Positions 37,572 through 48,315 are shown, counted from the first letter of the stretch. The stretch is 64,000 nucleotides of DNA from JAGVSR01 sp963708775 (GCA_963708775.1 CAVPTI010000012.1:496001-560000); one strand, 5' to 3'. Made by a program: numbers and translations. The notes: generated from the sequence alone by a model not told the origin.

Positions 37572-38980
37572 TCAGCCCTTGTCTCCGGCCACGGGAGTTT
37601 CAGGCTTGCCGACGATGGTGACGATCATATCGTTGGTCGTCAGCAGCCGCTTGGCGACGCGCTTGGCGTCCTCCAGCGTGATTGCTTCGATGAGCGCGTT
37701 GCGCTTCTCGACATAGTCGGGGCCGTAGCCCTCTTCCATCAGGCCGAGGAGTTGGGTCGCAATCTTGACGTTGGTATCGAAACGCAGCGCATATGAGCCG
37801 GTCAGATAGCTCTTGGCGTTTTCGAACTCCGTCTCGTTAGGGCCCTCCGTGGCGACCTTCTGCAGTTCTTGTCGGATCAGATCAATCGAAGTCTGCACCG
37901 CATCATTGCGCGTGGCGACGCCGCCGGAGAAAATCGAAGCGTTCCGCATGGGCTGCAAGTAGCTGTAAACGGAGTAGGCGAGGCCGCGCTTCTCGCGCAC
38001 TTCTTCCATAAGTCGCGAGGCGAAGCCGCCGCCGCCGATCAACTGATTCAGCACGAATGCTGTGAGGAAGTCGGGGTCCTTGCGCGGCATGGCGCCAAAA
38101 CCGAACACCGCCACGGACTGAGGCACGTCCATCTCGATGATCTTGGTCTTGCCGCCCGTTACCGGCTCGATCTTGGAAACGGGTACAAGATCAGGCTTCT
38201 CAGGTAGGGCACCGAAAACCTTATCGAGGAGAGCGCCCAACTCCGCTGGCTGAAATGTCGCCGACAGCAACGACCCGCAGATTGGAGCGAGCGAAGACAC
38301 GCTTGTGGTAGTCCTGGAGGTCGTTTGTCGAAATCGCTTTTACGCTCGCGTCGGTGCCGCTCGTCGGGCGGCCGTAGGCGTGACCACCGAACGCCAGCGC
38401 ATACCATTCATTGGAGGCGACGCGATCGGGATCCTTTGCGGCGTAGACGAGGCTTGCAAGAATTTGCGCGCGAATGCGCTCGGCGGCATCTTTCTCGAAG
38501 GTCGGGTTGTTGATTGCAAGTCGAAGCAGTTCAGCTGCTTCGTCGCGGTTGGCGGTCAGTGTTTCGAAGTTGCCGTAGAAGGCATCTTGGGTGTCGGAGA
38601 AACTCAGCCGGACTGCGAGGTCTTCCAGCTTTTCCTGGAATGCTGCTGCATCGACATCGCCAGCGCCTTCATCCAGCATGGAGGAGACGAAATTGGCGAG
38701 CCCTTCTTTGCCTGTCGGGTCCTGCGCGCTCCCACCTTCGAAGGAGAAGCGGAGAGCCATCATTGGATTGGAGTGATCTTCAACGAGCCAGGCTTCAACG
38801 CCGCCGGGGCTTTTCACAGTCTGGATTTTCATGGCTGCTGCCGGCTGGTTGAATGAGAGAAAGAGCAGCGCTGCGAGTATCAGCGGCAGCGCGTAGGCGA
38901 GACGGTATCCGGCGTTGCGGTCCTGTTCGCGCGCAAGGGTGCGGGACGGACGACTTCCGCGATGAGGTTCGCGTGGTCAT
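37572..38980 (-). CDS. M16-family peptidase, non-catalytic-type partner (two frameshifts)
   Basis: Periplasmic M16 zinc-peptidase homologue. From ATG 38980 (AGGAG nine bases upstream) and with one base removed near 38928, a signal sequence appears (YALPLILAALLFLSFNQPAAA). The body starts MKIQTVKSPGGVEAWLVEDHS. It lacks the HxxEH zinc motif of its neighbour but has the C-terminal RLMEEVREKRGLAYSVYSYL block, as in two-subunit M16B proteases where the second subunit is inactive. A second extra base near 38262 interrupts ...RVVAVGDI / PAELGALLDKVFG. Corrected length is 468 residues. It follows the catalytic copy by about 25 bases. Confidence 0.85.
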
Positions 38981-39005
38981 GTGAGGTTTGCTCCTGGGGG
39001 ACACG

Positions 39006-40402
39006 TCACGAACGCGATTTGGCAGGCGTGGCTTCGGCTACTGGGGCCTTCAACGGCTTGAGTATGCCGGTGACCGAGCGGCGCGCGTCGATGTAAGTCG
39101 AGGCCGCCTTCTTCACGTCGTCGAGCGTGACTTTGCGGATCTCTTCCGGCCAGCCTTCGATCTGTTCGATCGAGCGGCCAAGGGCGAGACCCCAGCCGTA
39201 GCGGCGAGCCAGAGAGGCCTGATTGTCATTCTCGTAGATGTATTCGGCCACGTAGCCGTTCTTGGCGCGGTCGAGTTCCGCCTGGGTGACGCCGTTCGTG
39301 GCGATATCGGCGAGGACTGAATCCAAAGATGCTTCGACCTTGTCGAGATCGGTTCCGTCGGCCGAGACCGCGTACACCGAGAACTTGCCGCTATCGAGAC
39401 CGGAGCCCATGTAGCTGCCGCCGGCTGAGGAGGCGACCTTCTCTTCCACGACGAGTTTCTTGTAGAGGCGGCTCGTGGGGCCATCGGCTGCGATCTTGGC
39501 GAGAAGATCGAGCGCTTCCGCTTCGAGCGGTGCTGGCTGTGGTGTAGCTCGGCACGAGGTAGTCGCGATGGATCGATGCTTTGCCGGCGCGCGGATCTTC
39601 AAGCATCACGCGGCGGGCGACACGCTGCGGCGGATCGGAGGCGCGAACGGCCCGCGGCGCGGCCGGGTTGGCCGGCAGCTTGCCGTAGGTTTCGATGGCG
39701 TTCTTTTTCACTTCTTCGGGTGTCACATCGCCGGCGACGACGAGGATGGCGTTGTTGGGCGCGTAGTAGCGCTTGTAGAAATCGATCGCGTTCTGGCGCG
39801 ACAGCTGCGCCATCTCATGCTCCCAGCCGATCACCGGCACGCCGTAGGGATGATGCAAATAGAGCGTCGCATCCATCTGCTCGTCCAGAATCGCAGCGGG
39901 ATTGTTCTCGATGCGTGAGCGGCGCTCCTCGAGGATCACGTCGCGCTCGGTCAGTACTTCCTTGTCGGCGAGCTTGAGGTTGACCATGCGGTCGGCCTCC
40001 ATCTCCATCACCTTGCGCAGGCGATCCTTGGAGATGCGCTGGAAGTAGCTCGTCACGTCGTGGCCGGTGAAGGCATTGTCCTGACCACCGAGGCGCGAGA
40101 CGATCTTGGAGAACTCGCCGGAAGGGATGTTCTCCGTCGACTTGAACATCAGGTGTTCGAGAAAGTGAGCAATGCCGGAGACGCCCTTCGTTTCGTCCGC
40201 GGCACCGACCTTGTACCAGACCATGTGGGTGACGACCGGCGAGCGGCTGTCGGGGATGACGACGACCTGCATGCCGTTGTCGAGCTTGAATTCAGTGATG
40301 CTTGGGCGCCGCGTAAACGGCAGTGGGGGAGTTTGTCAGGGCGAACATGCTGGCGATCACCATAAGGCAGAAGCTGGAAACGGTGCGGAGCGAAGCGACC
40401 AT
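39006..40402 (-). CDS. M16-family zinc peptidase, catalytic subunit (two frameshifts)
   Basis: Periplasmic pitrilysin-type protease. The ATG at 40402 opens a signal peptide (MVASLRTVSSFCLMVIASMF...). Removing one base near 40308 joins it to SITEFKLDNGMQVVVIPD. The inverted zinc motif HFLEH is present with a downstream Glu in the expected region (ERDVILEERRSRIENNP). Another extra base near 39541 must be removed before QPAPLEAEALDLLAKIA. Corrected length is 464 residues. Co-directional with the second M16 gene; such pairs act as heterodimers that degrade peptides in the periplasm. Confidence 0.88.
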
Positions 40403-40625
40403 GGAGTTCCTCTAAGCGCGAGCGCACGCGGAGCGGCGCGGCTTCGTGTACTCGAGAGGATGTCGGCATCAGAGGCAGGCATGTCAAATGACAAGCCGTT
40501 CATGCCGGCGCTGCAAGATGCGACGAGCGGGGAATGCTTGCGAATTCAGAGTATTCTAGCCGGCGATCAGAGGAAACAGCAGTTGGCCTGCTGTTGATCC
40601 GAAAGGGCGCCGCGCCAGCACCCAA

Positions 40626-41101
40626 TTATTCGCCGCCAATCACGAGCGGGTCTTCCCCGCCATTCCATTTCTTGACGGCCGTCAGAACCGATGGCCGGCA
40701 TGGGCCCGAGCGGGCCTTCAATGGAATCCGCGCTGGCATCGCCGGCAGCGCGCGCTGGATCATAGTTCTTGCGGCAGTATTCATCCTGCTGCTTTTCCAG
40801 GGCCGCCTGATCGACGCATGACCTTCCGGTCAGGATCATTGATGGCGGCTGTGACGTCCACTGCGGCCGCTTCGGCAGGCGTGCCCGGCTGGGGCAGGCT
40901 GGCGGTTGACGGCGGCACCACCAGGGGCGTGCGCGCGGCCAATTTCGGTTCGGCGCTCTTGGGCTGGTTGGCACCGACGCCCAGAGCATCAAAAACGCCG
41001 CCGTTCAATTCCACGTCGTCGAGCGAACAGCCGCCGACCGCTACCGCCAATAAGGCGGCCAGCACAAAGCGGGTCAGTCTGCGCGACGGCATGCGGCTCA
41101 T
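40626..41101 (-). CDS. Small lipoprotein between lspA and the M16 pair (two frameshifts)
   Basis: Signal sequence with lipobox VGGC (LAALLAVAVGGCSLDD, Cys25). The mature part begins VELNGGVFDALGVG... and runs through a Pro-rich linker (APLVVPPSTASLPQPGTPAEA type). Extra bases near 40829 and 40697 break it; the corrected frame continues VDQAALEKQQDEYCRKNYD and ends SVLTAVKKWNGGEDPLVIGG at 40626, 157 residues. The position after lspA and before M16 genes matches the DUF3035/BamF-like lipoprotein locus of other alphaproteobacteria; that family assignment is inferred from synteny and general layout only. Confidence 0.7.
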
Positions 41102-41156
41102 CGATGGTCTCCGCTCGGTCCCGATTCTAATAAAGATGCGCCGGGATTACTTGGCG

Positions 41157-41715
41157 TTACGAGGTCTTTGCGGCGTCTTTGCGACTCGCGATGAAGGAGT
41201 CGTACAGCAGGGCTACTACCCCGGCAACAATGGCCACGTCCGCGATATTGAAGACGTACCAGTAAAACCCAAAGGCATGCAGGGAGTAGAAATCGGCCAC
41301 TCCGCCGAGCCAGAGGCGGTCGATGGCATTGCCGATTGCACCGCCGATGATCAGGGCTAAGACCCCATGCCATCAGGCGGCTTTCACCCGCTTTGCAGAG
41401 CCAGATCCACATCCCCAGCGAGGCGGCCAATGCGAACGCGGCTAGCCCTAACTGCCAGGAATAGCTCGATGAATCGAACATCGAGTAACTCACGCCTGTG
41501 TTCAGAACGTAAACGAAATCGAGAAAGGGCGTCACCTCAACCCGGCCGCGGCCTTCAATTCCATAAACGAGAAGCATCCACAACTTATTGGCTTGGTCGA
41601 GCACAAGCGTTGCGAGGGCGACCGCGGCACCGAGTGGGGCGTATCGGCCCCAGAACCAGCCCGGCGATGCAGGCTGATTTTCCTGTGTATCAGGTGCGGA
41701 CGCGGGCAAGGTCAT
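41157..41715 (-). CDS. lspA: Lipoprotein signal peptidase LspA (frameshifted)
   Basis: Inner-membrane aspartyl protease that removes lipoprotein signal peptides. Four membrane helices are visible. LDQANKLWML, LNTGVSYSMF (family NxGxxF motif) and, after removing one base near 41366, IIGGAIGNAIDRLWLGGVADFY with the two catalytic Asp residues, then VFNIADVAIVAGVVAL. Corrected length is 185 residues. It precedes a lipoprotein gene and two M16 peptidases on the same strand. Confidence 0.92.
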
Positions 41716-41874
41716 GGACGGGCATGTCTCTCACGTTGATGGCGGGTGGCGCCGGGTCCATCCAGAGCGGTATTCGTGCCGTGGAAGTCAAACCTGCGGG
41801 TGAGGATATAAACATCCCGGGCGCGCGTCTCCGCGAGGGTTGTCAGGGGCGGTACGATGCCCCATAACCCGTTT

Positions 41875-41964
41875 GGGCTGGCGGCGGACGCATCCCTCGC
41901 CAACCGGGTCAGGTCGGGAACGAAGCAGCCCTAACGATCAGGACGCGGGTCGTCCGCCAGCCTC
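41875..41964 (+). ncRNA. ffs: Small signal recognition particle RNA (4.5S)
   Basis: The conserved apical region reads GGTCGGGAACGAAGCAG followed by CCC, the Ffh-binding core of bacterial SRP RNA. The ends GGCTGG...CGGACG and CGTCCGCCAGCC pair into the long stem. It lies upstream of dnaX, the usual alphaproteobacterial position. CTCTAATTTT after the stem may be its terminator. Confidence 0.92.
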
Positions 41965-42038
41965 TAATTTTGCGCTCACGGGCGCTGATCGGTGCGCTTT
42001 CGCGCTCCGGCGCCTCGGCCGGCCGCGGATGATGATTG

Positions 42039-42104
42039 GCCCACATTCGGCAGGCCGGTGTGGGGCTCGATAATCAGCCCACACTCAGCATGCCGGTGTG
42101 GGGC
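42039..42104. repeat. Two tandem 28-base hairpin repeats between ffs and dnaX
   Basis: Units at 42039-42066 and 42077-42104, 38 bases apart. Each is GCCCACA-type ... TGTGGGGC with a central GGCAGGCCGG or AGCATGCCGG. Both fold into hairpins with a 7-base stem. They match at 24 of 28 positions with changes mostly in loops. Confidence 0.8.
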
Positions 42105-42202
42105 GTATCGCGGTCGCCTTGCTCCCCGGCCCTGAGGGCCGCAGAATTACGCGACTTTGTGGTCGATGAGGTTTCCGCCCATCGGGCTGTGCAGGGGAGC
42201 CA

Positions 42203-44038
42203 ATGGCTAAAGGTTCATCGTCGAAATCCGAGGATGAGAGCAGCGCCGGTTCGGCGGCGGCTCCGTATGTCGTGCTGGCGCGCAAGTACCGGCCGCAGAC
42301 CTTTGACGATCTGATCGGGCAGGAGGCGATGGTGCGGACGCTGCGCAATGCGTTCGCGTCGGGCCGGATCGCCCAGGGCTACATGCTGACCGGCGTGCGC
42401 GGTGTCGGCAAGACGACCACGGCGCGGATTCTGGCGCGCGCGCTCAACTACGAGACCGATAGCGATCGACCGGCCGACGATCGACATGCCGGTGCTCGGG
42501 CGCCATTGCGGAGAGATCATCGAGAGCCGGCATCCGGACGTCATCGAGATGGACGCGGCGTCGAATACCGGCATCGAAAACATGCGCGAGATCATCGAGA
42601 ACGCGCGCTACAAGCCGATCCTGGCGCGAACCAAGGTCTACATCATCGACGAAGTCCATATGCTGTCGAAGAGTGCGTTCAATGGGCTTCTGAAGACGCT
42701 GGAAGAGCCGCCGGAGCATGTGAAGTTCATTTTCGCGACGACCGAAATCCGCAAGGTGCCGGTGACGGTCCTGTCGCGCTGTCAGCGGTTTGATCTGCGC
42801 CGCGTGGATGTGCCGGAATTGTCGGCGCATCTCGGCAGCATCACGGCGAAAGAAGGTGCGACGGCTGATCCGGACGCGTTGGCGATGATCGCGCGGGCGG
42901 CCGGCGGTAGCGTGCGCGACGGGCTCTCCATTCTCGATCAGGCGATCGCGATGGGGTCGGGCAAGGTGTCGGCCGACATCGTGCGTGGCATGCTGGGCCT
43001 CGCCGATCGCGGCCGCGTGTTCGATCTTCTGGAGAAGCTGTCTCGGGGGTACTCCGGCGGATGCGTTGAAGGCGTTCGGGGCGATCCATCACGATGGCGC
43101 GGAGCCGGGGCAGTTGCTCGCCGATCTCGCGGACGTCGTGCATCTGGTGACGCGGTTCAAGGCGCTGGGCGGCGAGGCGGGCAACGAGGGTGTGCCGGCG
43201 GAAGACGTGCGCCGGGCGGCGTCGCTGGCAGGGCGGCTTTCCATGCCGCTGCTCGCGCGGGCGTGGCAGATGCTGCTGAAGGGCATCGAGGAGGCAGGGA
43301 AGGCGCCCGATCCGCTGGCGGCGGCTGAGATGGTGTTGATCCGCATCGCCTACGTGGCTGACTTGCCGCCGCCGGACGAGATCATGAAGGCGCTGGGCGG
43401 CGCGAGGGCAGGTTACACGGCGTGCAGCGGGAGGTGCCACGCCTCCAAGCGAACGCGAGCCGCGGTCACCGTTGAACGAAGTACCTCAGCAGATGCGGGG
43501 ACTGCGCGAAGGTCACGGCGGATGAGGCCGCGCCCGCTGCCTTCGAAATGAGCGGACGAGCCGCCGCCGCTCGAAGCGTATGGCGACCTGATCGAAGGGC
43601 TGGGTGATGAAGACGATGCGCCGGCGGCCCCGTCGCTAAGGCCGTTGCGTACGTTTGCAGACGTCGTGGAACTGGCCGGCGAGCGTCGCGATGCGCGGCT
43701 TCGCGCCCACTTGGAAGAATATGTATCGCTCGTCAAATTCGACGGTGCCGCCGGATCAATCGACCTGTTTCTGTTACCTGGTGCTCCGCCCGAGATCGCC
43801 AATGATCTGCGAGAAAAACTCAATCGCTGGACGGAGCGGCGCTGGGTCGTCGTGCTGTCGAAGGCGGCTGGCGAGCCAACGCTCGGGCAGCAGAAGCGCG
43901 AAAGGGAAGCGGCGGAACTCGCGGCGATGAAGAAGCATCCCGGCTGTGTCCGCGATTTTCGAGGCGTTCCCGGATGCAAAGGTTGCCGCCGTCAGGACCA
44001 CCGCGCGGCCCCGCGAGGACGAAGCTGGAACCGCCTGA
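42203..44038 (+). CDS. dnaX: DNA polymerase III subunit tau/gamma DnaX (six frameshifts)
   Basis: Clamp-loader ATPase of the replicative polymerase. ATG 42203 follows GGGGAG. Walker A GVRGVGKTTTARILARALN, DnaX box YIIDEVHMLSKSAFNGLLKTLEEPP (Walker B), sensor 1 FATTEIRKVPVTVLSRCQRF, and sensor 2 GGSVRDGLSILDQAIA are intact in pieces. Extra bases near 42474, 43049, 43427, about 43520, 43556 and 43951 explain all breaks; 1836 bases minus six equals 610 codons, a normal length. The C-terminal tau region is present (LRTFADVVELAGERRDARLRAHLEEYV). In the zinc-binding insert only GRHC is readable. Confidence 0.93.
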
Positions 44039-44100
44039 TGCCTCACTCTCTTCCTATTCGTAATCCAGCGCGAGTTGAGCGCTAGCCAAGAGGACGACGC

Positions 44101-44421
44101 ATGAAAGACATCATGGGCATGATGAAGCAGGTGGGCCAGATGCAGGCCCGCATGCAGCAGATGCAGGAAGAACTGGCGCAAGCCGAAATCGAGGGCCAGT
44201 CGGGGGCTGGGCTCGTGCGCGTTACGCTCAACGGCAAGGGCGATATGAAGAAGATTTCGATCGACCCGAGCCTCATGAAGCCGGGCGAGGGTGAAATCCT
44301 CGAGGACCTTGTTCTGGCCGCCAATCAGGATGCCCGGGCGAAGGTCGAGAGCATGATGGCCGAGAAGATGTCTGAGATAACGGGTGGGCTGCCGCTCCCG
44401 CCGGGACTCAAGCTATTCTAG
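44101..44421 (+). CDS. YbaB/EbfC-family nucleoid-associated protein
   Basis: A 106-residue DNA-binding protein of the YbaB/EbfC family, which forms homodimers and binds DNA around the nucleoid. Met/Gln-rich N-terminal helix (MGMMKQVGQMQARMQQMQEEL), central beta hairpin (VRVTLNGKGDMKKISIDPSL), and C-terminal GGLPLPPGLKLF. Location between dnaX and recR is the conserved dnaX-ybaB-recR order, interrupted here by a DUF2585 gene. Confidence 0.95.
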   Translation: MKDIMGMMKQVGQMQARMQQMQEELAQAEIEGQSGAGLVRVTLNGKGDMKKISIDPSLMKPGEGEILEDLVLAANQDARAKVESMMAEKMSEITGGLPLPPGLKLF

Positions 44422-44460
44422 GTCCGCGCGGAATAGCGCGGGCTTCGGGGGGAAAAGCAT

Positions 44461-45063
44461 ATGGCGGCGCCGACAGCACCCGAACCACCGAGCCTGCGGG
44501 CACTGCAAGGACCCGCTGCCTGGGCGGCGGGTGTGGCGGTTCTTGCGGCTCTGATCATCATACTTTGGGCAATGGGGCGGGCACCGATCTGCACGTGCGG
44601 TGAGATCAAGCTGTGGCACGGGGTTGTGCAGAGCTCGGAAAACTCGCAGCACATCACGGATTGGTACACGCCAAGCCACGTGATCCATGGCTTCATCTTC
44701 TACGCGCTTTTGTGGTGGCTGATGCCGAAGTCGTCGTTTGCGACGCGGCTGATCCTGGCGCTGGGGATCGAGAGTGCGTGGGAGATCATCGAGAACACGA
44801 ACGCGACGATTGAGCGGTATCGCACATCGACCATTGCTCTCGATTATTATGGCAACTCGATCCTCAATTCCGTTTCCGACGCGCTCGCGATGGCGGCTGG
44901 TTTCTATCTGGCGTCGATCCTGCCTGTCTGGGCCACGGTGGCGCTCGCGGTGGGAGCAGAACTTTTCACCGGCTACATGATCCGGGATAACCTGACTTTG
45001 AACGTCATCATGCTGGTTTATCCTGTCGAGGCCATCAAGGCGTGGCAATCCGCGGGCGGATAA
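44461..45063 (+). CDS. DUF2585 (UPF0314) family membrane protein
   Basis: A 200-residue inner-membrane protein with about five helices. Family hallmarks are GRAPICTCGEIKLWHGVVQSSENSQHITDWYTPSHVIHGF, taken in parts, and ESAWEIIENT. The conserved Cys, His and acidic residues in these blocks suggest an enzyme or metal site, but no function is established. GGGGGGA precedes the ATG. Inserted between ybaB and recR. Confidence 0.92.
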   Translation: MAAPTAPEPPSLRALQGPAAWAAGVAVLAALIIILWAMGRAPICTCGEIKLWHGVVQSSENSQHITDWYTPSHVIHGFIFYALLWWLMPKSSFATRLILALGIESAWEIIENTNATIERYRTSTIALDYYGNSILNSVSDALAMAAGFYLASILPVWATVALAVGAELFTGYMIRDNLTLNVIMLVYPVEAIKAWQSAGG

Positions 45064-45119
45064 GCGGTGCGGAATCGTGGTACGCGCGGTGTTGCAACCC
45101 GTGCTAACAGTCCGCTGTC

Positions 45120-45725
45120 ATGTCGAAGAAAATTGCAGGTCCTGAAATCGAGCGGCTCGTGCAGCTGCTGGCGCGCTTGCCAGGGCTTGGGCCGCGGTCG
45201 GCCCGGAAGGCGGCGCTCGGCCTTCTCAAGAAGCGGCAGGAGCTGTTGGTCCCTCTCTCGGATGCTCTTCGTATTGCAGTGGAGAAGATCGTCGAGTGTC
45301 CGAACTGCGGAAATCTCGATACCGTGTCGCCTTGCACGATCTGCCAAGACCAGCGGCGCGATCTATCGCTGATCGTCGTCGTGGAAGAGGTCGGCGATCT
45401 GTGGGCGCTGGAACGGGCCGGCGTGGTCAACGCGCGCTATCACGTGCTCGGCGGGCACCTTTCGCCGCTGGACGGGGTTGGTCCTGAGCAGCTCAACATC
45501 GCGTCGCTGGTCACGCGTGCGGCGGCATCCGAGGTCACGGAAGTCCTGCTGGCGCTCAATGCCACGGTGGAAGGACAGTCGACCGCGCATTATGTGATGG
45601 ACCAGCTAACCGGTTCGAACGTTACAGTATCGCGCCTAGCGCAAGGTGTGCCGATTGGCGGCGAACTCGATTATCTGGACGAGGGTACGCTTGCTGCCGC
45701 GATCAAGTCCCGCAGGCGGGTCTGA
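45120..45725 (+). CDS. recR: Recombination mediator RecR
   Basis: A 201-residue RecR, which with RecF/RecO loads RecA onto gapped DNA. The N-terminal helix-hairpin-helix LARLPGLGPRSARKAAL, the four-Cys zinc finger CPNCGNLDTVSPCTIC, the Toprim domain (LSLIVVVEEVGDLWALERAG) and the C-terminal Walker-B-like segment (LAQGVPIGGELDYLDEGTLAAAI) are all intact. Normal length. Confidence 0.97.
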   Translation: MSKKIAGPEIERLVQLLARLPGLGPRSARKAALGLLKKRQELLVPLSDALRIAVEKIVECPNCGNLDTVSPCTICQDQRRDLSLIVVVEEVGDLWALERAGVVNARYHVLGGHLSPLDGVGPEQLNIASLVTRAAASEVTEVLLALNATVEGQSTAHYVMDQLTGSNVTVSRLAQGVPIGGELDYLDEGTLAAAIKSRRRV

Positions 45726-45747
45726 ATTTACTCGGAGCAATGATCAC

Positions 45748-47121
45748 ATGGATGCGGCGGATCTGACCGTTACCGGGGCTGCCCCGGCAGCGCCGCCGCG
45801 CTTCGTGACCGGCTCGCTGTTGCGCCACATTCTCATCATGACCGGCACCGGCGCGGTGGGGCTTGTCGCGATCTTCATCGGCGATCTTGCCAATATGTTG
45901 TTTCTGTCGTGGCTCGGTGACGAGGCGATCGTCGCCGCGGTCGGGTATGCCAGCTCCATCCTGTTCTTCACGACCTCCATCGGCATCGGTCTTTCAATTG
46001 CGGCGACATCGCTGGTGTCACCGGCGATCGGGTCCGGTAATCGCCCAAAGGCGCGCCAGATGGCCGCGAGTGCGCTGATGCTGACGCTCGCTGCGTCGAT
46101 CGTGTTGACCGCGGTTGTTTGGTTGGCAGTCTCGCCACTGCTGTCTTTGCTGGGCGCGGAGGGGCGCACGCACGATCTTGCCCGCGACTACCTCTGGATA
46201 CTCGTGCCGTTTCTGCCGCCGCTGGCGTTGGCCATGACGGCAACAGGTATCCTACGCAGCGTCGGGGATGCGCGCCGTGCCATGCACATTACGCTCATTG
46301 GTGCGATCGTGAACATCGCACTCGACCCGCTTTTCATCTTTACGCTTGGTCTTGGCATTCACGGTGCGGCGATTGCGTCGGGCATAGCTCGCCTTGCGAT
46401 GGTGGCGTACGCACTGTTCGCCGTGGTGCGGGTGCACGACATGGCGACGAGGCCGACCGTTCCTGCGTTGCAGGCGGACTGGCCTCCGCTTCTCGCGGTC
46501 GCTATTCCCGCGGTGCTGACAAACGTTGCAACGCCGGTCGGCAACGCCTATGTGACGGCGGCGATTGCGGCGCATGGCGACAGCGCCGTAGCAGCGTGGG
46601 CCATCATAGGGCGGATCATTCCCGTGGCATTCGGCGCAATCTATGCGCTGTCGGGATCGATTGGGCCGATCATCGGACAGAACTACGGTGCGGGTGACAA
46701 CGACCGCATGCGGCGCGCCTTCACATTGTCGCTGGCGGTCAACGCCGCGTTCACGCTTGCGGCGTGGATCGCGCTCATGCTTGGCACCGGCCTGATCCTG
46801 GAGTTCTTCAAGCAGAGCGGATCAGCGGCGGAACTGATCCGCTTGTTCAACATCATGTTGTCGCCGCTGTTTCTGTTCCTCGGGGCCATGTTCGTCGCCA
46901 ATGCCGCGTTCAACACGCTGGGCCACGCGCAGCTTTCGACATGGCTGAATTGGGGGCGGGCGACGGTTGGAACGATTCCGTTCGTGGAGTTCGGCTCCCG
47001 TCAAGCGGGGGCGGAGGGTGTTCTCGCCGGCAATATGATTGGCGGGATCGCATTTGGGGTGCTGGCGGTGTGGCTGTGCTATCGCCTCATGGACCGCCTG
47101 CGCATCGATGCGATGGAATAG
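45748..47121 (+). CDS. MATE-family efflux transporter
   Basis: A 457-residue protein with 12 predicted membrane helices in two similar halves, typical of multidrug and toxin extrusion transporters (NorM/DinF type) that exchange drugs for H+ or Na+. Characteristic pieces: FIGDLANMLFLSWLGDEAIVAAVGYASS, ATGILRSVGDARRAMHI, and GSIGPIIGQNYGAGDNDRMRRA. The start ATG 45748 has CGGAG upstream; the frame is open back to 45646 inside recR but those residues do not belong. Substrate not predictable. Confidence 0.92.
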   Translation: MDAADLTVTGAAPAAPPRFVTGSLLRHILIMTGTGAVGLVAIFIGDLANMLFLSWLGDEAIVAAVGYASSILFFTTSIGIGLSIAATSLVSPAIGSGNRPKARQMAASALMLTLAASIVLTAVVWLAVSPLLSLLGAEGRTHDLARDYLWILVPFLPPLALAMTATGILRSVGDARRAMHITLIGAIVNIALDPLFIFTLGLGIHGAAIASGIARLAMVAYALFAVVRVHDMATRPTVPALQADWPPLLAVAIPAVLTNVATPVGNAYVTAAIAAHGDSAVAAWAIIGRIIPVAFGAIYALSGSIGPIIGQNYGAGDNDRMRRAFTLSLAVNAAFTLAAWIALMLGTGLILEFFKQSGSAAELIRLFNIMLSPLFLFLGAMFVANAAFNTLGHAQLSTWLNWGRATVGTIPFVEFGSRQAGAEGVLAGNMIGGIAFGVLAVWLCYRLMDRLRIDAME

Positions 47122-47209
47122 TCGCGCCGCCGCTCGCGTCGAATCGGTTGCTGGCGTATGCGGGTCTAGACCGGCGTTGCAATGCGCCGGGCTTGAGCGA
47201 GCCCGTTTC

Positions 47210-48315
47210 ATGACTTCCACCTTTTCCAGTCCGCAAAAGCGCATTGCGATCGTGGCGCCGTCTCTGGCGGGCGTTTTGCGTGACCGGGCGAACCTCATCC
47301 GCGCGTTGAAGGCGTCGGGGGCATGCGGTGCTCGTGGTCGCTGCGTCGCATCTGTCGGGAGAGGTCGCGGCGCTGCATCATCTCGGGGCAGAGCATCGTA
47401 ACTTTGAGCCCAAGCCGCCGGGCATGTCCATTTTTGCCAATCGTCGCGTGCAGCAGGCTGTTCGCGATTTGATTGCAGCGTGGCAGACCGACACGACGAT
47501 CGTCAGTGGAGCGGCACTCGCATCGCTGGCCGCCCGGGCCGCGCGCAAGGCGGGCGTAAAAAAGATCGTGACGATCGTCTCGGCAGAGATGGGTGTTGGC
47601 AGCGATGAGGAGCGGCGCCAAATGGTGACTGCTTTTCGAGGCGCCGTGAAGCTCAGCCAGGCTGTTGTCTGCCACAACGCTGAAGATGCGCGCGTTCTGA
47701 CGTTGATGCTGAAGCCGAAGAGTAAGCGCGTGATCGTGACGCCCGGAGACGGTGTCGATCTCACGGGATTTGCCGTCGCTCCGATGCCGCCAGCTGATGC
47801 GCCTTTGACCTTCCTAATGATCGCCAATCCCGATGCGCGCGGGGCAATTGAGGCTTATACAGAGGCAGCGCGGGCTCTCACCGGCAAAGGTTTGGCGGTT
47901 CGCTGCGTTCTCGCCACCGACCGGGAGGCGGCGCAGGATACGACGCTGCTTACGGTCGAGAGCATCGCGTTCGAAGGCCGGGCGGCTGATCCCGCGGCTA
48001 TGCTGGGCACTGTCCATGTGGTGGTTCATCTTTCGGCGGATGACGGCTCGCCCGACAGCTTTGAAGCAAGCGCTTGCGGCTGGCCGGCCGGTCATCACCT
48101 TGGATGTTCCGGGCTGCCGCGAGGCGGTCGACGAGCGGGTCAATGGCTGTCTGGTGCCGCCGGGGGATCCGTCTGCGCTGCTGGCGGCGATGGAGAGTTT
48201 CATCAGCCATCGCGGCCTTCTTCCCGCGGAATCACGGGCGGCCAGGATCAAGGCCGAGCGATCTTTCGGGGCGCCCGCGGTGCTCGCTCCGGTACTGGCG
48301 GCCATTGAAGGCTGA
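47210..48315 (+). CDS. GT4-type glycosyltransferase (two frameshifts)
   Basis: Glycosyltransferase of 367 residues after correction. N-terminal RIAIVAPSLAGVLRDRANLIRALKASGH (extra G near 47321) with VLVVAASHLSGEVAALHHLG; C-terminal half includes VIVTPGDGVDLTGF and, after a second extra base near 48067, FEQALAAGRPVITLDVPGCREAVDERVNGCLVPPGDPSALL, the nucleotide-sugar binding part of GT4 enzymes. The final helical stretch is normal. Probably acts in cell-surface polysaccharide or lipid glycosylation; acceptor unknown. It starts about 90 bases after the MATE gene and is followed by def. Confidence 0.8.

Noticed and set aside
41712..41903. 63-codon minus-strand ORF upstream of lspA
   Set aside because: Overlaps the SRP RNA and has no ribosome-binding site.
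42203..44038. Programmed frameshifting in dnaX (gamma/tau)
   Set aside because: Six breaks at ordinary sequence, none at an A-run with a downstream stem-loop; the same lesion type occurs in 18 other genes.
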